Positions 1-6,072 of a stretch of 10,933 nt of DNA are shown here, one piece after another; position 1 is the stretch's first letter; the number at the start of each line of letters is the position of its first letter. The notes beneath the pieces were generated by a model. That model was given only the letters and a program-made list of their open reading frames with translations. It made no database searches and had not been told where the DNA came from. The DNA is from an uncultured Coriobacteriaceae bacterium (lineage in GTDB: Bacteria; Actinomycetota; Coriobacteriia; Coriobacteriales; Eggerthellaceae). The stretch is from assembly GCA_900539675.1 (NCBI GenBank), contig UQDJ01000051.1, positions 1-10,933 on the forward strand, read 5' to 3'. Position numbers and translations under genes: made by a program.

Positions 1-45
1 AGTACTGCGGTGTAGTCCGTGGGAGGATAGGGCGTTCTGCTCATG
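1..45 (+). rRNA. rrf: 5S ribosomal RNA, 3' end (partial)
   Basis: The first bases match the conserved 3' part of bacterial 5S rRNA: AGTACTGCGGTGTAG, then CCGTGGGAGGATAGG, the loop E/helix IV region. In other bacteria about 14 bases of the terminal helix follow the AGTAGG-like block, which would put the mature end near base 45. The 5' half lies outside the window, so the terminal helix cannot be checked and the exact end is uncertain by several bases. The RNA is part of the large ribosomal subunit. A tRNA-Val gene follows about 60 bases on, so this is the distal end of an rRNA operon. Confidence 0.85.
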
Positions 46-57
46 CAGGGCACTTAA

Positions 58-84
58 AAGAATTGTTGCTTGACAATAATTCTT
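58..84 (+). other. 11-bp stem-loop in the 5S-tRNA spacer
   Basis: AAGAATTGTTG (58-68) pairs with CAATAATTCTT (74-84) through one G-U pair, leaving a 5-base loop. No run of T follows, so it does not look like a standard intrinsic terminator. In a co-transcribed 5S-tRNA precursor such a stem could be a processing site, for example for RNase III; that is inference. Confidence 0.55.
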
Positions 85-99
85 ATGGGACAATGTATC
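70..99 (+). promoter_or_regulatory. possible promoter for tRNA-Val
   Basis: A perfect TTGACA lies at 70-75. With an 18-base spacer the matching -10 would be TGTATC (94-99), only three of six bases to consensus, with a start just before the tRNA at 107. The -35 lies inside the hairpin at 58-84, so the match may be accidental and the tRNA may simply be read through from the rRNA promoter. Confidence 0.3.
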
Positions 100-106
100 A
101 GCATTT

Positions 107-181
107 GGGCGATTGGCGCAGCGGGAGCGCAGCTGCCTTACAAGCAGAAGGTCACAAGTTCGAATCTTGTATCGCCCACCA
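107..181 (+). tRNA. tRNA-Val (anticodon TAC)
   Basis: A full cloverleaf can be drawn. The acceptor stem is GGGCGAT (107-113) with ATCGCCC (171-177). The D stem is GCGC/GCGC with a 7-base loop. The anticodon loop CTTACAA (137-143) carries TAC at 139-141. The T arm is ACAAG-TTCGAAT-CTTGT, followed by discriminator A178 and an encoded CCA (179-181). The TAC anticodon reads GUA-type valine codons, and the acceptor resembles known bacterial tRNA-Val. The outermost anticodon-stem pair would be G132 opposite A148, a mismatch, leaving four regular pairs there. The gene sits behind the 5S rRNA and ends at a strong terminator. Confidence 0.95.
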
Positions 182-191
182 TTGAATTTTC

Positions 192-220
192 AAGTCAGGG
201 TTTAAACCCTGACTTTTTTT
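192..220 (+). terminator. intrinsic terminator of the rRNA/tRNA unit
   Basis: A perfect inverted repeat, AGTCAGGG (193-200) with CCCTGACT (207-214), has a TTTAAA centre that is itself self-complementary. A run of T's extends to 220. It lies 11 bases after the tRNA CCA end and should stop transcription of the 5S-tRNA unit. Confidence 0.93.
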
Positions 221-280
221 CTATGTGCTGCCTTATACGTGTTTCTCTGATTTGCTTTTGATGATGACACGGTTTTGTGT

Positions 281-302
281 AGTACCGTATGGATGATGTA
301 CT
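281..302 (+). promoter_or_regulatory. dyad upstream of the LysR gene, candidate operator
   Basis: AGTAC (281-285) and GTACT (298-302) form a perfect inverted repeat with a 12-base centre, 62 bases before the LysR start codon. LysR-type regulators commonly bind interrupted dyads upstream of their own gene. A weak promoter, TTGTGT (275-280), 16 bases, TGTACT (297-302), would overlap it, which would suit autorepression. Both the operator and the promoter are inferred. Confidence 0.35.
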
Positions 303-363
303 GTTCATTTCATCATTAAAGTTGAATGTTTTACCGTTCGTTTCGTGATTAAAGGGTGGCACG

Positions 364-1317
364 ATGCACACTAATGTTTCTATTCAGCAGCTGCGTTACA
401 TCATTGAAGTTGCTGAGTGCGGATCTATCAATGCAGCGAGCCAACAACTCTACGTATCTCAACCTACGCTTTCTGCCACCATTAAAGATACCGAACAAGA
501 ATTGGGTATTGCTATCTTTAATCGCACCAATCGCGGTATTACCCTTACTCAGGAGGGCACTGAATTTATTGGTTATGCCCGTCAGATCCTTGAACAGGTT
601 GACCTGTTTGAATCTCGTTATTCTAGTGGTGCGAATTCTGCTGCGGGAAAATTATCAATTTCTTCTCAGCACTATGCCTTCTGCGTCGAGGCTTTTGTTG
701 CCTTAGCTGAAGAGTATGACGAAGAGGAATATAACTTTTCACTGCGTGAAACTCGTACTTCTGACATCATTGAAGACGTGAAGGACTATCGCAGTGAATT
801 GGGTATTTTGTTCACGAGTGATTTTAATGAAAAGGTGCTGACCAAGGTATTCAATGATGCGGGTCTCACCTTTGTTCCACTGTTCCAGGCCACTCCGCAC
901 GTGTTCGTAGGCTCCCAGCATCCTCTTGCTGGACGTACTTCGTTAACGCCAGAAGATTTAGAAGATTATCCACGGTACTCGTTTGAACAGGGCACGAATA
1001 ATTCATTTTTCTATTCGGAAGAGCCTTTGAGTCAGTTGCCGCACAAGCAAAACATTACCTATTCGGATCGTGGTACACTGACCAATCTTTTGACGCATCA
1101 CAACGGCTTTACTATTTCGACCGGCGTTCGAAGCGGTGAGATGGGACAGGATAATATTGTGGCGATTCCTTTAGAAGTGGATGAAACTATGACGGTAGGT
1201 TATCTGTGTCACGCAGAGCGTCCTCTGTCGCCTTTGGCCAAGCGTTATTTGGAAAAATTGCGTGCTTACATCAAGGACAATCCCACCGTTACTATCACCT
1301 ACACTGACGAAAAATAG
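364..1317 (+). CDS. LysR-family transcriptional regulator
   Basis: A DNA-binding regulator of 317 residues, the usual length for the LysR family. Residues about 5-65 are the winged helix-turn-helix, seen as QQLRYIIEVAECGSINAAS, QLYVSQPTLSATIKDTEQEL and the wing around FNRTNRGITLTQEG. Residues about 95-305 form the two-lobed effector-binding domain. The start is ATG 364, with AAAGGG at 351-356 seven bases upstream. LysR genes are often divergent from their target, but here an rRNA/tRNA unit lies upstream and an ABC-F gene downstream, so the regulated genes are probably elsewhere and the effector cannot be told. There is no sign of truncation. The gene appears monocistronic: 260 non-coding bases and a new promoter follow. 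Confidence 0.93.
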   Translation: MHTNVSIQQLRYIIEVAECGSINAASQQLYVSQPTLSATIKDTEQELGIAIFNRTNRGITLTQEGTEFIGYARQILEQVDLFESRYSSGANSAAGKLSISSQHYAFCVEAFVALAEEYDEEEYNFSLRETRTSDIIEDVKDYRSELGILFTSDFNEKVLTKVFNDAGLTFVPLFQATPHVFVGSQHPLAGRTSLTPEDLEDYPRYSFEQGTNNSFFYSEEPLSQLPHKQNITYSDRGTLTNLLTHHNGFTISTGVRSGEMGQDNIVAIPLEVDETMTVGYLCHAERPLSPLAKRYLEKLRAYIKDNPTVTITYTDEK

Positions 1318-1363
1318 CCTTCATATCTTTTCTCTTCGTCTTGTATGTGTCTTTGAGGTCTTT

Positions 1364-1387
1364 ATAGAGTCTCAGCAGAGGCTTTGT
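1364..1387 (+). terminator. weak stem-loop after the LysR gene
   Basis: About ten pairs, three of them G-U, can form around the loop AGCA (1374-1377), with core stem AGTCTC/GAGGCT. Only a short, G-interrupted T stretch follows. It may slow or end transcription of the LysR gene, but it is not a convincing intrinsic terminator. Confidence 0.25.
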
Positions 1388-1413
1388 GGGGCGTCTAAAC
1401 TTGCAAACGTGCA

Positions 1414-1557
1414 TATGATCAGGATGTGGCTTTACAGCATGAATTGGGTATGGCTTTACGTATGATCAGGATATTGTTATGCAGGCATGATCTGGATATA
1501 GCTTTGTAACATGATCTGGATATGGCTTTGCAGCATGATCTGGATACGGATTTGGGC
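1414..1557 (+). repeat. six imperfect 24-nt tandem repeats before the ABC-F gene
   Basis: Six head-to-tail units have ATGATC-like starts at 1415, 1439, 1462, 1487, 1511 and 1535, spaced 24, 23, 25, 24 and 24 bases. The last three share CATGATCTGGATA exactly, followed by GGCTTTGCAG or a variant. The first three are more diverged, with ATGATCAGGAT in units 1 and 3 and ATGAATTGGGTAT in unit 2. The array fills most of the 260-base gap between the LysR and ABC-F genes. I see no coding sense in it on the + strand. Its last unit contributes the -35 of the downstream promoter. Confidence 0.9.
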
Positions 1558-1569
1558 CGTTGCTATAAT
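1541..1569 (+). promoter_or_regulatory. extended -10 promoter of the ABC-F operon
   Basis: A perfect TATAAT (1564-1569) is preceded by TG one base away (1561-1562), an extended -10. TGGATA (1541-1546) is a four-of-six -35 with the ideal 17-base spacer. Transcription should begin about 7-9 bases after the -10, at 1576-1578, which coincides with the ATG at 1578. No Shine-Dalgarno sequence precedes that ATG, so the message is probably leaderless. Confidence 0.75.
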
Positions 1570-1577
1570 GAGTCGTT

Positions 1578-3698
1578 ATGATTTTACAGGTAGAACACAT
1601 TACAAAGTCGTTTGGGTCGCGGGTGCTCTTTTCGGATGTCACATTCCGCTTAGAAGAGCACGATCGTTTAGCGCTGGTAGGCCCTAACGGCGCAGGTAAA
1701 ACAACATTATTAAACATAATTACTGGCGAAGAGGACGCTGATTCGGGCCATATTATTACGGCCAAGGGAGCCAAGGTTGGCTATCTTGAGCAGGAAGCTA
1801 TCGAAATGGGCGCAAACACCATCTTCGAGGAAGTACTTTCTGCTCAGCACGAAATTCTGAATCAGGAAAAGCGTCTTCGCTCATTGGAACTGGCTCTCGG
1901 GGAAAATTCAACCGAGCAGCAGCTGAACGCCTATGGACGTGCTCGCGATCTGTACGAATCTATGGGTGGTTATGAATTGGAATCGCGTGTGCGATCGGTG
2001 CTGTTTGGCTTGGGCTTTGGCGAAGATGACATGGAGCGCCTGACCACCGATTTTTCTGGGGGTTGGCAGATGCGCATTGCCCTGGCGAAGTTGCTGACGC
2101 GCAGTCCTGAAGTGTTGCTTCTTGACGAACCTACAAATCACTTGGATCTGGAAAGTGTTAAATGGCTCGAAGGGTTTTTGCGTAGCTATTCGGGCAGCGT
2201 TATTGTGGTTAGTCACGACCGTGATTTCTTGGACAACATGGTCGATCGCGTGGCGGAGATTGATCTGGGCCATGTTCAGCTGTACAAGGGAAACTATTCC
2301 GATTATTTGCGTCAGCGCGAAGAGCGTATTGAACAATTGCGCGAAGCCGCTGTAAAACAGCAAGAAGAAATTGCTCATATGCAGGCGTTTATCGATCGTT
2401 TTCGCTATAAGCCAACCAAAGCCAAGCAGGTACAAGATCGCGTGCGCAAGATCGAAAAGATGGAAATCATCCAAGTGCCACCTGAGCGCAAGCGCGTTCA
2501 TTTTAACTTTCAGCAGCCACCTCGTACGGGCGATTTGGTTGTGGAATGCAAGGGCCTAAAGAAGCATTTCGATGCCAAGGTGGTCTATGACGGTCTGGAT
2601 TTATCTATCTATCGTGGCGATAAAATAGCGCTGGTAGGTCCTAATGGTGTTGGCAAGTCCACGTTGTTAAAGATGATTGCTGGTGTGCTTGAGCCTGATG
2701 CCGGTACGATTAAATACGGTACTCATGTGAGCAAAACCTATTTTGCTCAACATCAGCTTGAAGAGCTCAATCCTGCCAATACGGTGTTTGAAGAGCTGGA
2801 TGGAGTTGCTCCTGGCTGGAGTATTTCTCAGGTGCGCACCTTGCTGGGTTCGTTTCTGTTCTCAAACGATGCGGTGGACAAGAAAGTTTCGGTACTTTCC
2901 GGTGGTGAAAAGTGCCGTCTTGCATTGGCTAAGATGCTGGTAGCTCCCAAGCCTTTGCTGTGTTTGGACGAGCCGACAAATCACCTGGATATTGCGAGTG
3001 CCGATATTCTGGAACAGGCGCTCAAGCATTTTGAGGGCACAATTCTTCTGATTACGCACGACAGGCATTTGATTCGTTCAGTAGCCAATCGCATTATTGA
3101 AGTAAAACCAGGTAGAGTTACCTCATTCGATGGTGATTACGACTACTATCTCTATAAAACTGGCCAGGATGTTGCGGCTGGTCAAGGCGTAAGCCAGACA
3201 GCTGGTGGCGGCACTGCGGCTGGGGGTAAGGATGCGCAGGTTCGTGCTGGAGCGGGCAAGGGTGCGCAGTCGGGTGGCATAAAAACCGCTTCGCGTTCAT
3301 TTGCAAGTGCCCCTGCTGAAGCTTCCTCGTCTGCATTTGCGAACACTTCTGCCGAAGGGTCTCCCTCTTCGTTTGTTAAGGTGTCAGCGCCTAAGAAGAC
3401 AAAGGAGCAGAAGCGCTTGGAGGCTCAGGCGCGTAACAAGGCGTATGCTGCGCTTAAAAATCAGCGCAAGCGCGTGAGCGAATTGGATGTTCTGATCGAA
3501 AAAGAACAGAAGCGCATGGATGAAATCATGGCGCTTTTGGCTGACCCCACCTTTTATACCAATGAAGATTCTTCGAGCGATGTCATTGCTGAACATGCGA
3601 AACTAAAACAAACTTTGGCAGCTCACGAAGAAGAGTGGATTATGCTGTCTGAGGAAATAGAGGAAGGAATGCGCAAGAGTAAGGAGGCGCTGCAGTGA
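1578..3698 (+). CDS. ABC-F family ATPase (Uup/YheS/YdiF-like)
   Basis: A soluble tandem ATP-binding protein of 706 residues; family members act on the ribosome near the tRNA exit and peptidyl-transferase sites rather than in a transporter. NBD1 has Walker A GPNGAGKT (35-42), signature FSGGWQMR (159-166) and Walker B LLLDEPTNHLD (180-190). The charged linker (about 240-310) holds the YKPTKAKQVQDR stretch typical of the P-site tRNA interaction motif. NBD2 has GPNGVGKST (354-362), LSGGEKCR (440-447) and CLDEPTNHLD (462-471). No transmembrane segment is present. After NBD2 comes a low-complexity Ala/Gly/Ser stretch (about 530-605), then a charged, coiled-coil-like C-terminal domain (about 605-706) like that of Uup. 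The start is ATG 1578, behind a promoter but with no ribosome binding site. It heads the operon and overlaps trmL by four bases. A translation or ribosome-assembly role is likelier than drug resistance. Confidence 0.93.
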   Translation: MILQVEHITKSFGSRVLFSDVTFRLEEHDRLALVGPNGAGKTTLLNIITGEEDADSGHIITAKGAKVGYLEQEAIEMGANTIFEEVLSAQHEILNQEKRLRSLELALGENSTEQQLNAYGRARDLYESMGGYELESRVRSVLFGLGFGEDDMERLTTDFSGGWQMRIALAKLLTRSPEVLLLDEPTNHLDLESVKWLEGFLRSYSGSVIVVSHDRDFLDNMVDRVAEIDLGHVQLYKGNYSDYLRQREERIEQLREAAVKQQEEIAHMQAFIDRFRYKPTKAKQVQDRVRKIEKMEIIQVPPERKRVHFNFQQPPRTGDLVVECKGLKKHFDAKVVYDGLDLSIYRGDKIALVGPNGVGKSTLLKMIAGVLEPDAGTIKYGTHVSKTYFAQHQLEELNPANTVFEELDGVAPGWSISQVRTLLGSFLFSNDAVDKKVSVLSGGEKCRLALAKMLVAPKPLLCLDEPTNHLDIASADILEQALKHFEGTILLITHDRHLIRSVANRIIEVKPGRVTSFDGDYDYYLYKTGQDVAAGQGVSQTAGGGTAAGGKDAQVRAGAGKGAQSGGIKTASRSFASAPAEASSSAFANTSAEGSPSSFVKVSAPKKTKEQKRLEAQARNKAYAALKNQRKRVSELDVLIEKEQKRMDEIMALLADPTFYTNEDSSSDVIAEHAKLKQTLAAHEEEWIMLSEEIEEGMRKSKEALQ

Positions 3699-4309
3699 GT
3701 TTGGATTTGCATGTAGTGCTCTTCGAGCCTGAAATTCCTCAGAATACCGGCAATATTGCACGTACCTGTGCTTGCACGGGCGCCACACTGCATCTGGTGG
3801 AACCTATGGGCTTTCGCGCAACGCAGCGCAATTTGGCGCGTGCGGGTTTGGATTACTGGGATAAGGTGCGCATTGTGCGCCATGCCAGTGTGGAGCAATT
3901 TCTTGAACAGCATGCAGATAAGAATCTGTATTTCTTTACGGGTAAGGCGAATCACAATTACTGCGACGTTTCGTATGAGGGCGAAGTGTATCTGATCTTC
4001 GGTCGCGAAAGTCGAGGTATAGATGAAGACGTCCTTGAGGCTTACCAGGATAACTGTGTACGCATCCCGATGCGTGAAGGGCTGCGTTCGTTGAACTTAT
4101 CCAATGCAGCAGCTATTGGTATGTTGGAGGCGCTGCGCCAGAATAACTTTGCTGGCTTAAGTGATGTGGGCGAGGGCTTACACGCTGATGCGTCTGGGAT
4201 AGCGCAGGTTACAAAGACTGCTGGTGCGACAACGGGTGCTGTCCTGGGTACTCCCACCGATTCCGAATTGGCCGCACACGCATTGCATGTTCAAGGGTCA
4301 AGCGAATAA
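3695..4309 (+). CDS. trmL: tRNA (cytidine/uridine-34 2'-O)-methyltransferase TrmL
   Basis: A SPOUT-class (SpoU/TrmH-type knotted) methyltransferase that in known members methylates the ribose of the wobble base of tRNA-Leu using S-adenosylmethionine. Family motifs are clear: EPEIPQNTGNIART (11-24), the SAM-knot segment LIFGRESRGI (100-109), and the closing motif RIPMREGLRSLNLSNAAAI (123-141). The catalytic core ends near residue 155, the length of E. coli TrmL. About 49 further residues, rich in Ala, Gly and Thr, form an extension I do not recognise. The start is GTG 3695, overlapping the ABC-F stop as GTGA, with an excellent AAGGAGG at 3681-3687 seven bases upstream. The stop is three bases before scpA, so translation of the two is probably coupled. 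Confidence 0.9.
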   Translation: MSLDLHVVLFEPEIPQNTGNIARTCACTGATLHLVEPMGFRATQRNLARAGLDYWDKVRIVRHASVEQFLEQHADKNLYFFTGKANHNYCDVSYEGEVYLIFGRESRGIDEDVLEAYQDNCVRIPMREGLRSLNLSNAAAIGMLEALRQNNFAGLSDVGEGLHADASGIAQVTKTAGATTGAVLGTPTDSELAAHALHVQGSSE

Positions 4310-4312
4310 GCT

Positions 4313-5104
4313 ATGTCGTATCGTGTGCGCATAGAAAGTTTTGAAGGACCTTTTGACTTACTGCTGTATTTGGTGAGTCGTCAAAAGGTAAATATTGGAT
4401 CTATTTCTCTGTCGGAAATTACCGATCAATACTTGGCTGAAGTGCAACGCATGCGCAACGTTGATTTGGATGTTGCAAGCGACTTTTTGCTGGTGGCATC
4501 TACGCTGTTGGAAATAAAGGCGGCAAGCTTAATTCCTCATGATGACACTTCAGCGGAGCTTGATGAGGAATATGAGAGCATGTCTGCTGCTGAGATGCGC
4601 GATGCTTTGGTGGATCACCTGCTGGAATATAAAAAATTCAAGAATGCAGCACGTGCTCTGCAGAGCCGTTTTGAGGCAGAAGAGCGCATGCACGCCCGTC
4701 CGTTTGGCCCGGATAGATCGTTTCTTACCTTGGTGCCCGACTATCTCAAGGAGGTCAAGGTTGAACAGCTTGGGCAGCTGTGTGCTGCCTGTATTGCTCG
4801 CCGTGATGTGTTCTTGTTGGAATCAGAACATATTGCCGCTCGCGTAATTCCGGTGGAAACGCAGGTACGCACGGTGTATGAGCGCCTCTGTGAACAGGGC
4901 AGCGCGCACTTTTCCGATTTTGTCACGGCTCGAGATGATTCTCACCTGATTGTTGTCACGTTTCTGGCTATCCTGGAGCTGTTTAAGCGCAACATGGTGA
5001 ATTTGCAGCAGGATGAACTGTTTGGCGATATTGAGATAACGTACGTCAAAAATGCCAACAATCAGCTTCTTGATGATGATACGTACGATTCGGCTCAGGA
5101 GTAG
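4313..5104 (+). CDS. scpA: segregation and condensation protein ScpA (kleisin)
   Basis: The kleisin subunit of the bacterial SMC condensin, which bridges the two SMC heads and carries ScpB, helping to compact and segregate the chromosome. The N-terminal SMC-neck-binding helices are recognisable from FEGPFDLLLYLVSRQKVNI (10-28) and the following DQYLAEVQ and DLDVASDFLLVASTLLEIKA helices. The middle is acidic and variable (about 77-130). The C-terminal winged helix (about 180-246) contains VTFLAILELFKRNMVNLQQD. Its 263 residues are normal for the family. The start ATG is three bases after trmL; the nearest purine-rich site, AAGGG at 4293-4297, is 15 bases away, so it may rely on coupling to trmL. 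scpB follows after two bases. The smc gene itself is not in the window. Confidence 0.96.
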   Translation: MSYRVRIESFEGPFDLLLYLVSRQKVNIGSISLSEITDQYLAEVQRMRNVDLDVASDFLLVASTLLEIKAASLIPHDDTSAELDEEYESMSAAEMRDALVDHLLEYKKFKNAARALQSRFEAEERMHARPFGPDRSFLTLVPDYLKEVKVEQLGQLCAACIARRDVFLLESEHIAARVIPVETQVRTVYERLCEQGSAHFSDFVTARDDSHLIVVTFLAILELFKRNMVNLQQDELFGDIEITYVKNANNQLLDDDTYDSAQE

Positions 5105-5106
5105 CA

Positions 5107-6072
5107 ATGGCGGATTTCGCAGAGAGACCATCCGAAGAGAACGGTGTAACACATAAGGTGGATGACTCGACTCGTATGGAAGAAGCGCCCGATTCAGTTG
5201 TGTCGAACATCCAAGACGAAGAGGTGCCAGATTCATATGCGTCGAACATCCAGGACGAAGAGGTGTCAGATTCATATGTGTCGAACGTTCAGGACGAAGA
5301 AGCGCCTGCTGAGAGTCTGCCTGTAGATAAAGCATGGCTGACCGGTGCGCTGGAGGCCATGCTCTTTGTCACTGACGAGCCGGTTGGAGTGCTTACGTTT
5401 GCCGATATGCTTGAAGTGGATCCGGCCGATATCCAAGAGGCTCTTTTGGATTTACAGCACAGCCTTGAAGCGGACGAACGCGGTATCCAGTTGCGCGAGG
5501 TTGCTGGTGGTTGGAGGCTGTATACCCATCCGCGCTACCACGAGCTCATTGAACAGTACGTGCTGTCTTGGGATACGCGCAAGCTGTCTCAGGCTGCCCT
5601 TGAAACCCTTGCGGTGGTTGCCTATTGTCAGCCCATCACTCGTAATGGCGTAGCGTCAGTCCGTGGCGTTAGTTCCGATAGCTCCATTAACTCGTTGGTG
5701 GAAAAGGGCTTGCTGCGCGAAGCGGGCACTCAGGATGCTCCGGGCAATCCGGTGCTTTACGCTACAACCCGAACCTTCTTGGAAAAGTTCGGCCTGCGAT
5801 CAGTAGCCGATTTGCCGCCCTTGGAATCGTTTGCTCCCGATGAAGACACACGTGCCTTTATTGCGGAGCGCTTGAATGTGGTTCGTCCTGAAGATGAAAC
5901 GTACTACCTGGACGAAGATGGCGGTGATTTGCAGGCGAAGGCCGACACCTTATCACGTGCCGAATCCATGCAAGAAGCCATGCAGACCATGCTTTCCGAC
6001 GCGCTGGCTCAGGGCGTGGGTGCGGTTGAAAAGATCAACTTCGATGAATTGACCTTTGATGAAGATGACTGA
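5107..6072 (+). CDS. scpB: segregation and condensation protein ScpB with N-terminal repeat tail
   Basis: The second accessory subunit of SMC-ScpAB condensin; ScpB dimers wrap the middle of ScpA. The tandem winged-helix core spans about residues 75-240, with LTGALEAMLFVTDEPV (78-93), GGWRLYTHPRY (134-144), the family hallmark LSQAALETLAVVAYCQPITR (160-179) and GLLREAG (201-207). Many homologues are near 200 residues; this one has 321. The extra length is an acidic N-terminal tail (about 1-72) with three 13-residue repeats and a C-terminal extension (about 245-321) rich in Asp and Glu. The start ATG 5107 has AGGAG (5097-5101) five bases upstream, which supports translating the whole tail. It is paired with scpA, and its stop is overlapped by the rluB start. 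Confidence 0.95.
   Translation: MADFAERPSEENGVTHKVDDSTRMEEAPDSVVSNIQDEEVPDSYASNIQDEEVSDSYVSNVQDEEAPAESLPVDKAWLTGALEAMLFVTDEPVGVLTFADMLEVDPADIQEALLDLQHSLEADERGIQLREVAGGWRLYTHPRYHELIEQYVLSWDTRKLSQAALETLAVVAYCQPITRNGVASVRGVSSDSSINSLVEKGLLREAGTQDAPGNPVLYATTRTFLEKFGLRSVADLPPLESFAPDEDTRAFIAERLNVVRPEDETYYLDEDGGDLQAKADTLSRAESMQEAMQTMLSDALAQGVGAVEKINFDELTFDEDD
5191..5307 (+). repeat. three in-frame 39-nt repeats in scpB
   Basis: Units at 5191-5229, 5230-5268 and 5269-5307 each encode 13 residues of the pattern DS(V/Y)(V/A)SN(I/V)QDEE plus two. Units 2 and 3 differ at only a few bases, including third positions, which suggests recent duplication. The repeats lie wholly in the acidic N-terminal tail of ScpB, outside its folded core. 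Confidence 0.93.

Noticed and set aside
1466..1774. Reverse-strand frame giving an 8-residue PYPDHAAK-like repeat through the 24-nt array
   Set aside because: The repeat follows from a 24-base period. The frame overlaps the ABC-F coding start antisense, has no ribosome binding site and includes units of 23 and 25 bases upstream that break the frame.
1908..2501. Long antisense frame (197 residues) inside the ABC-F gene
   Set aside because: It is a shadow of a strongly conserved coding sequence and has no domain features or upstream signals.
1578..3698. ABC-F gene as an antibiotic-resistance determinant
   Set aside because: The Uup-like C-terminal domain, housekeeping operon setting and lack of an attenuator leader do not favour a drug-resistance ABC-F. 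Sequence alone cannot exclude it.
4823..5335. Antisense frame of 170 residues across scpA/scpB with repeated STHMNL-like segments
   Set aside because: The repeats are the reverse reading of the 39-nt scpB repeats; both sense genes are well supported.
6056..6064. TTG 6056 or ATG 6059 as rluB start
   Set aside because: TTG is a rare start and none has a ribosome binding site. ATG 6065 gives a compact overlap with scpB, though ATG 6059 remains possible.
6059..6072. Frameshifted fusion of scpB and rluB
   Set aside because: Both proteins are complete in their own frames, and the short overlap is normal for coupled genes.
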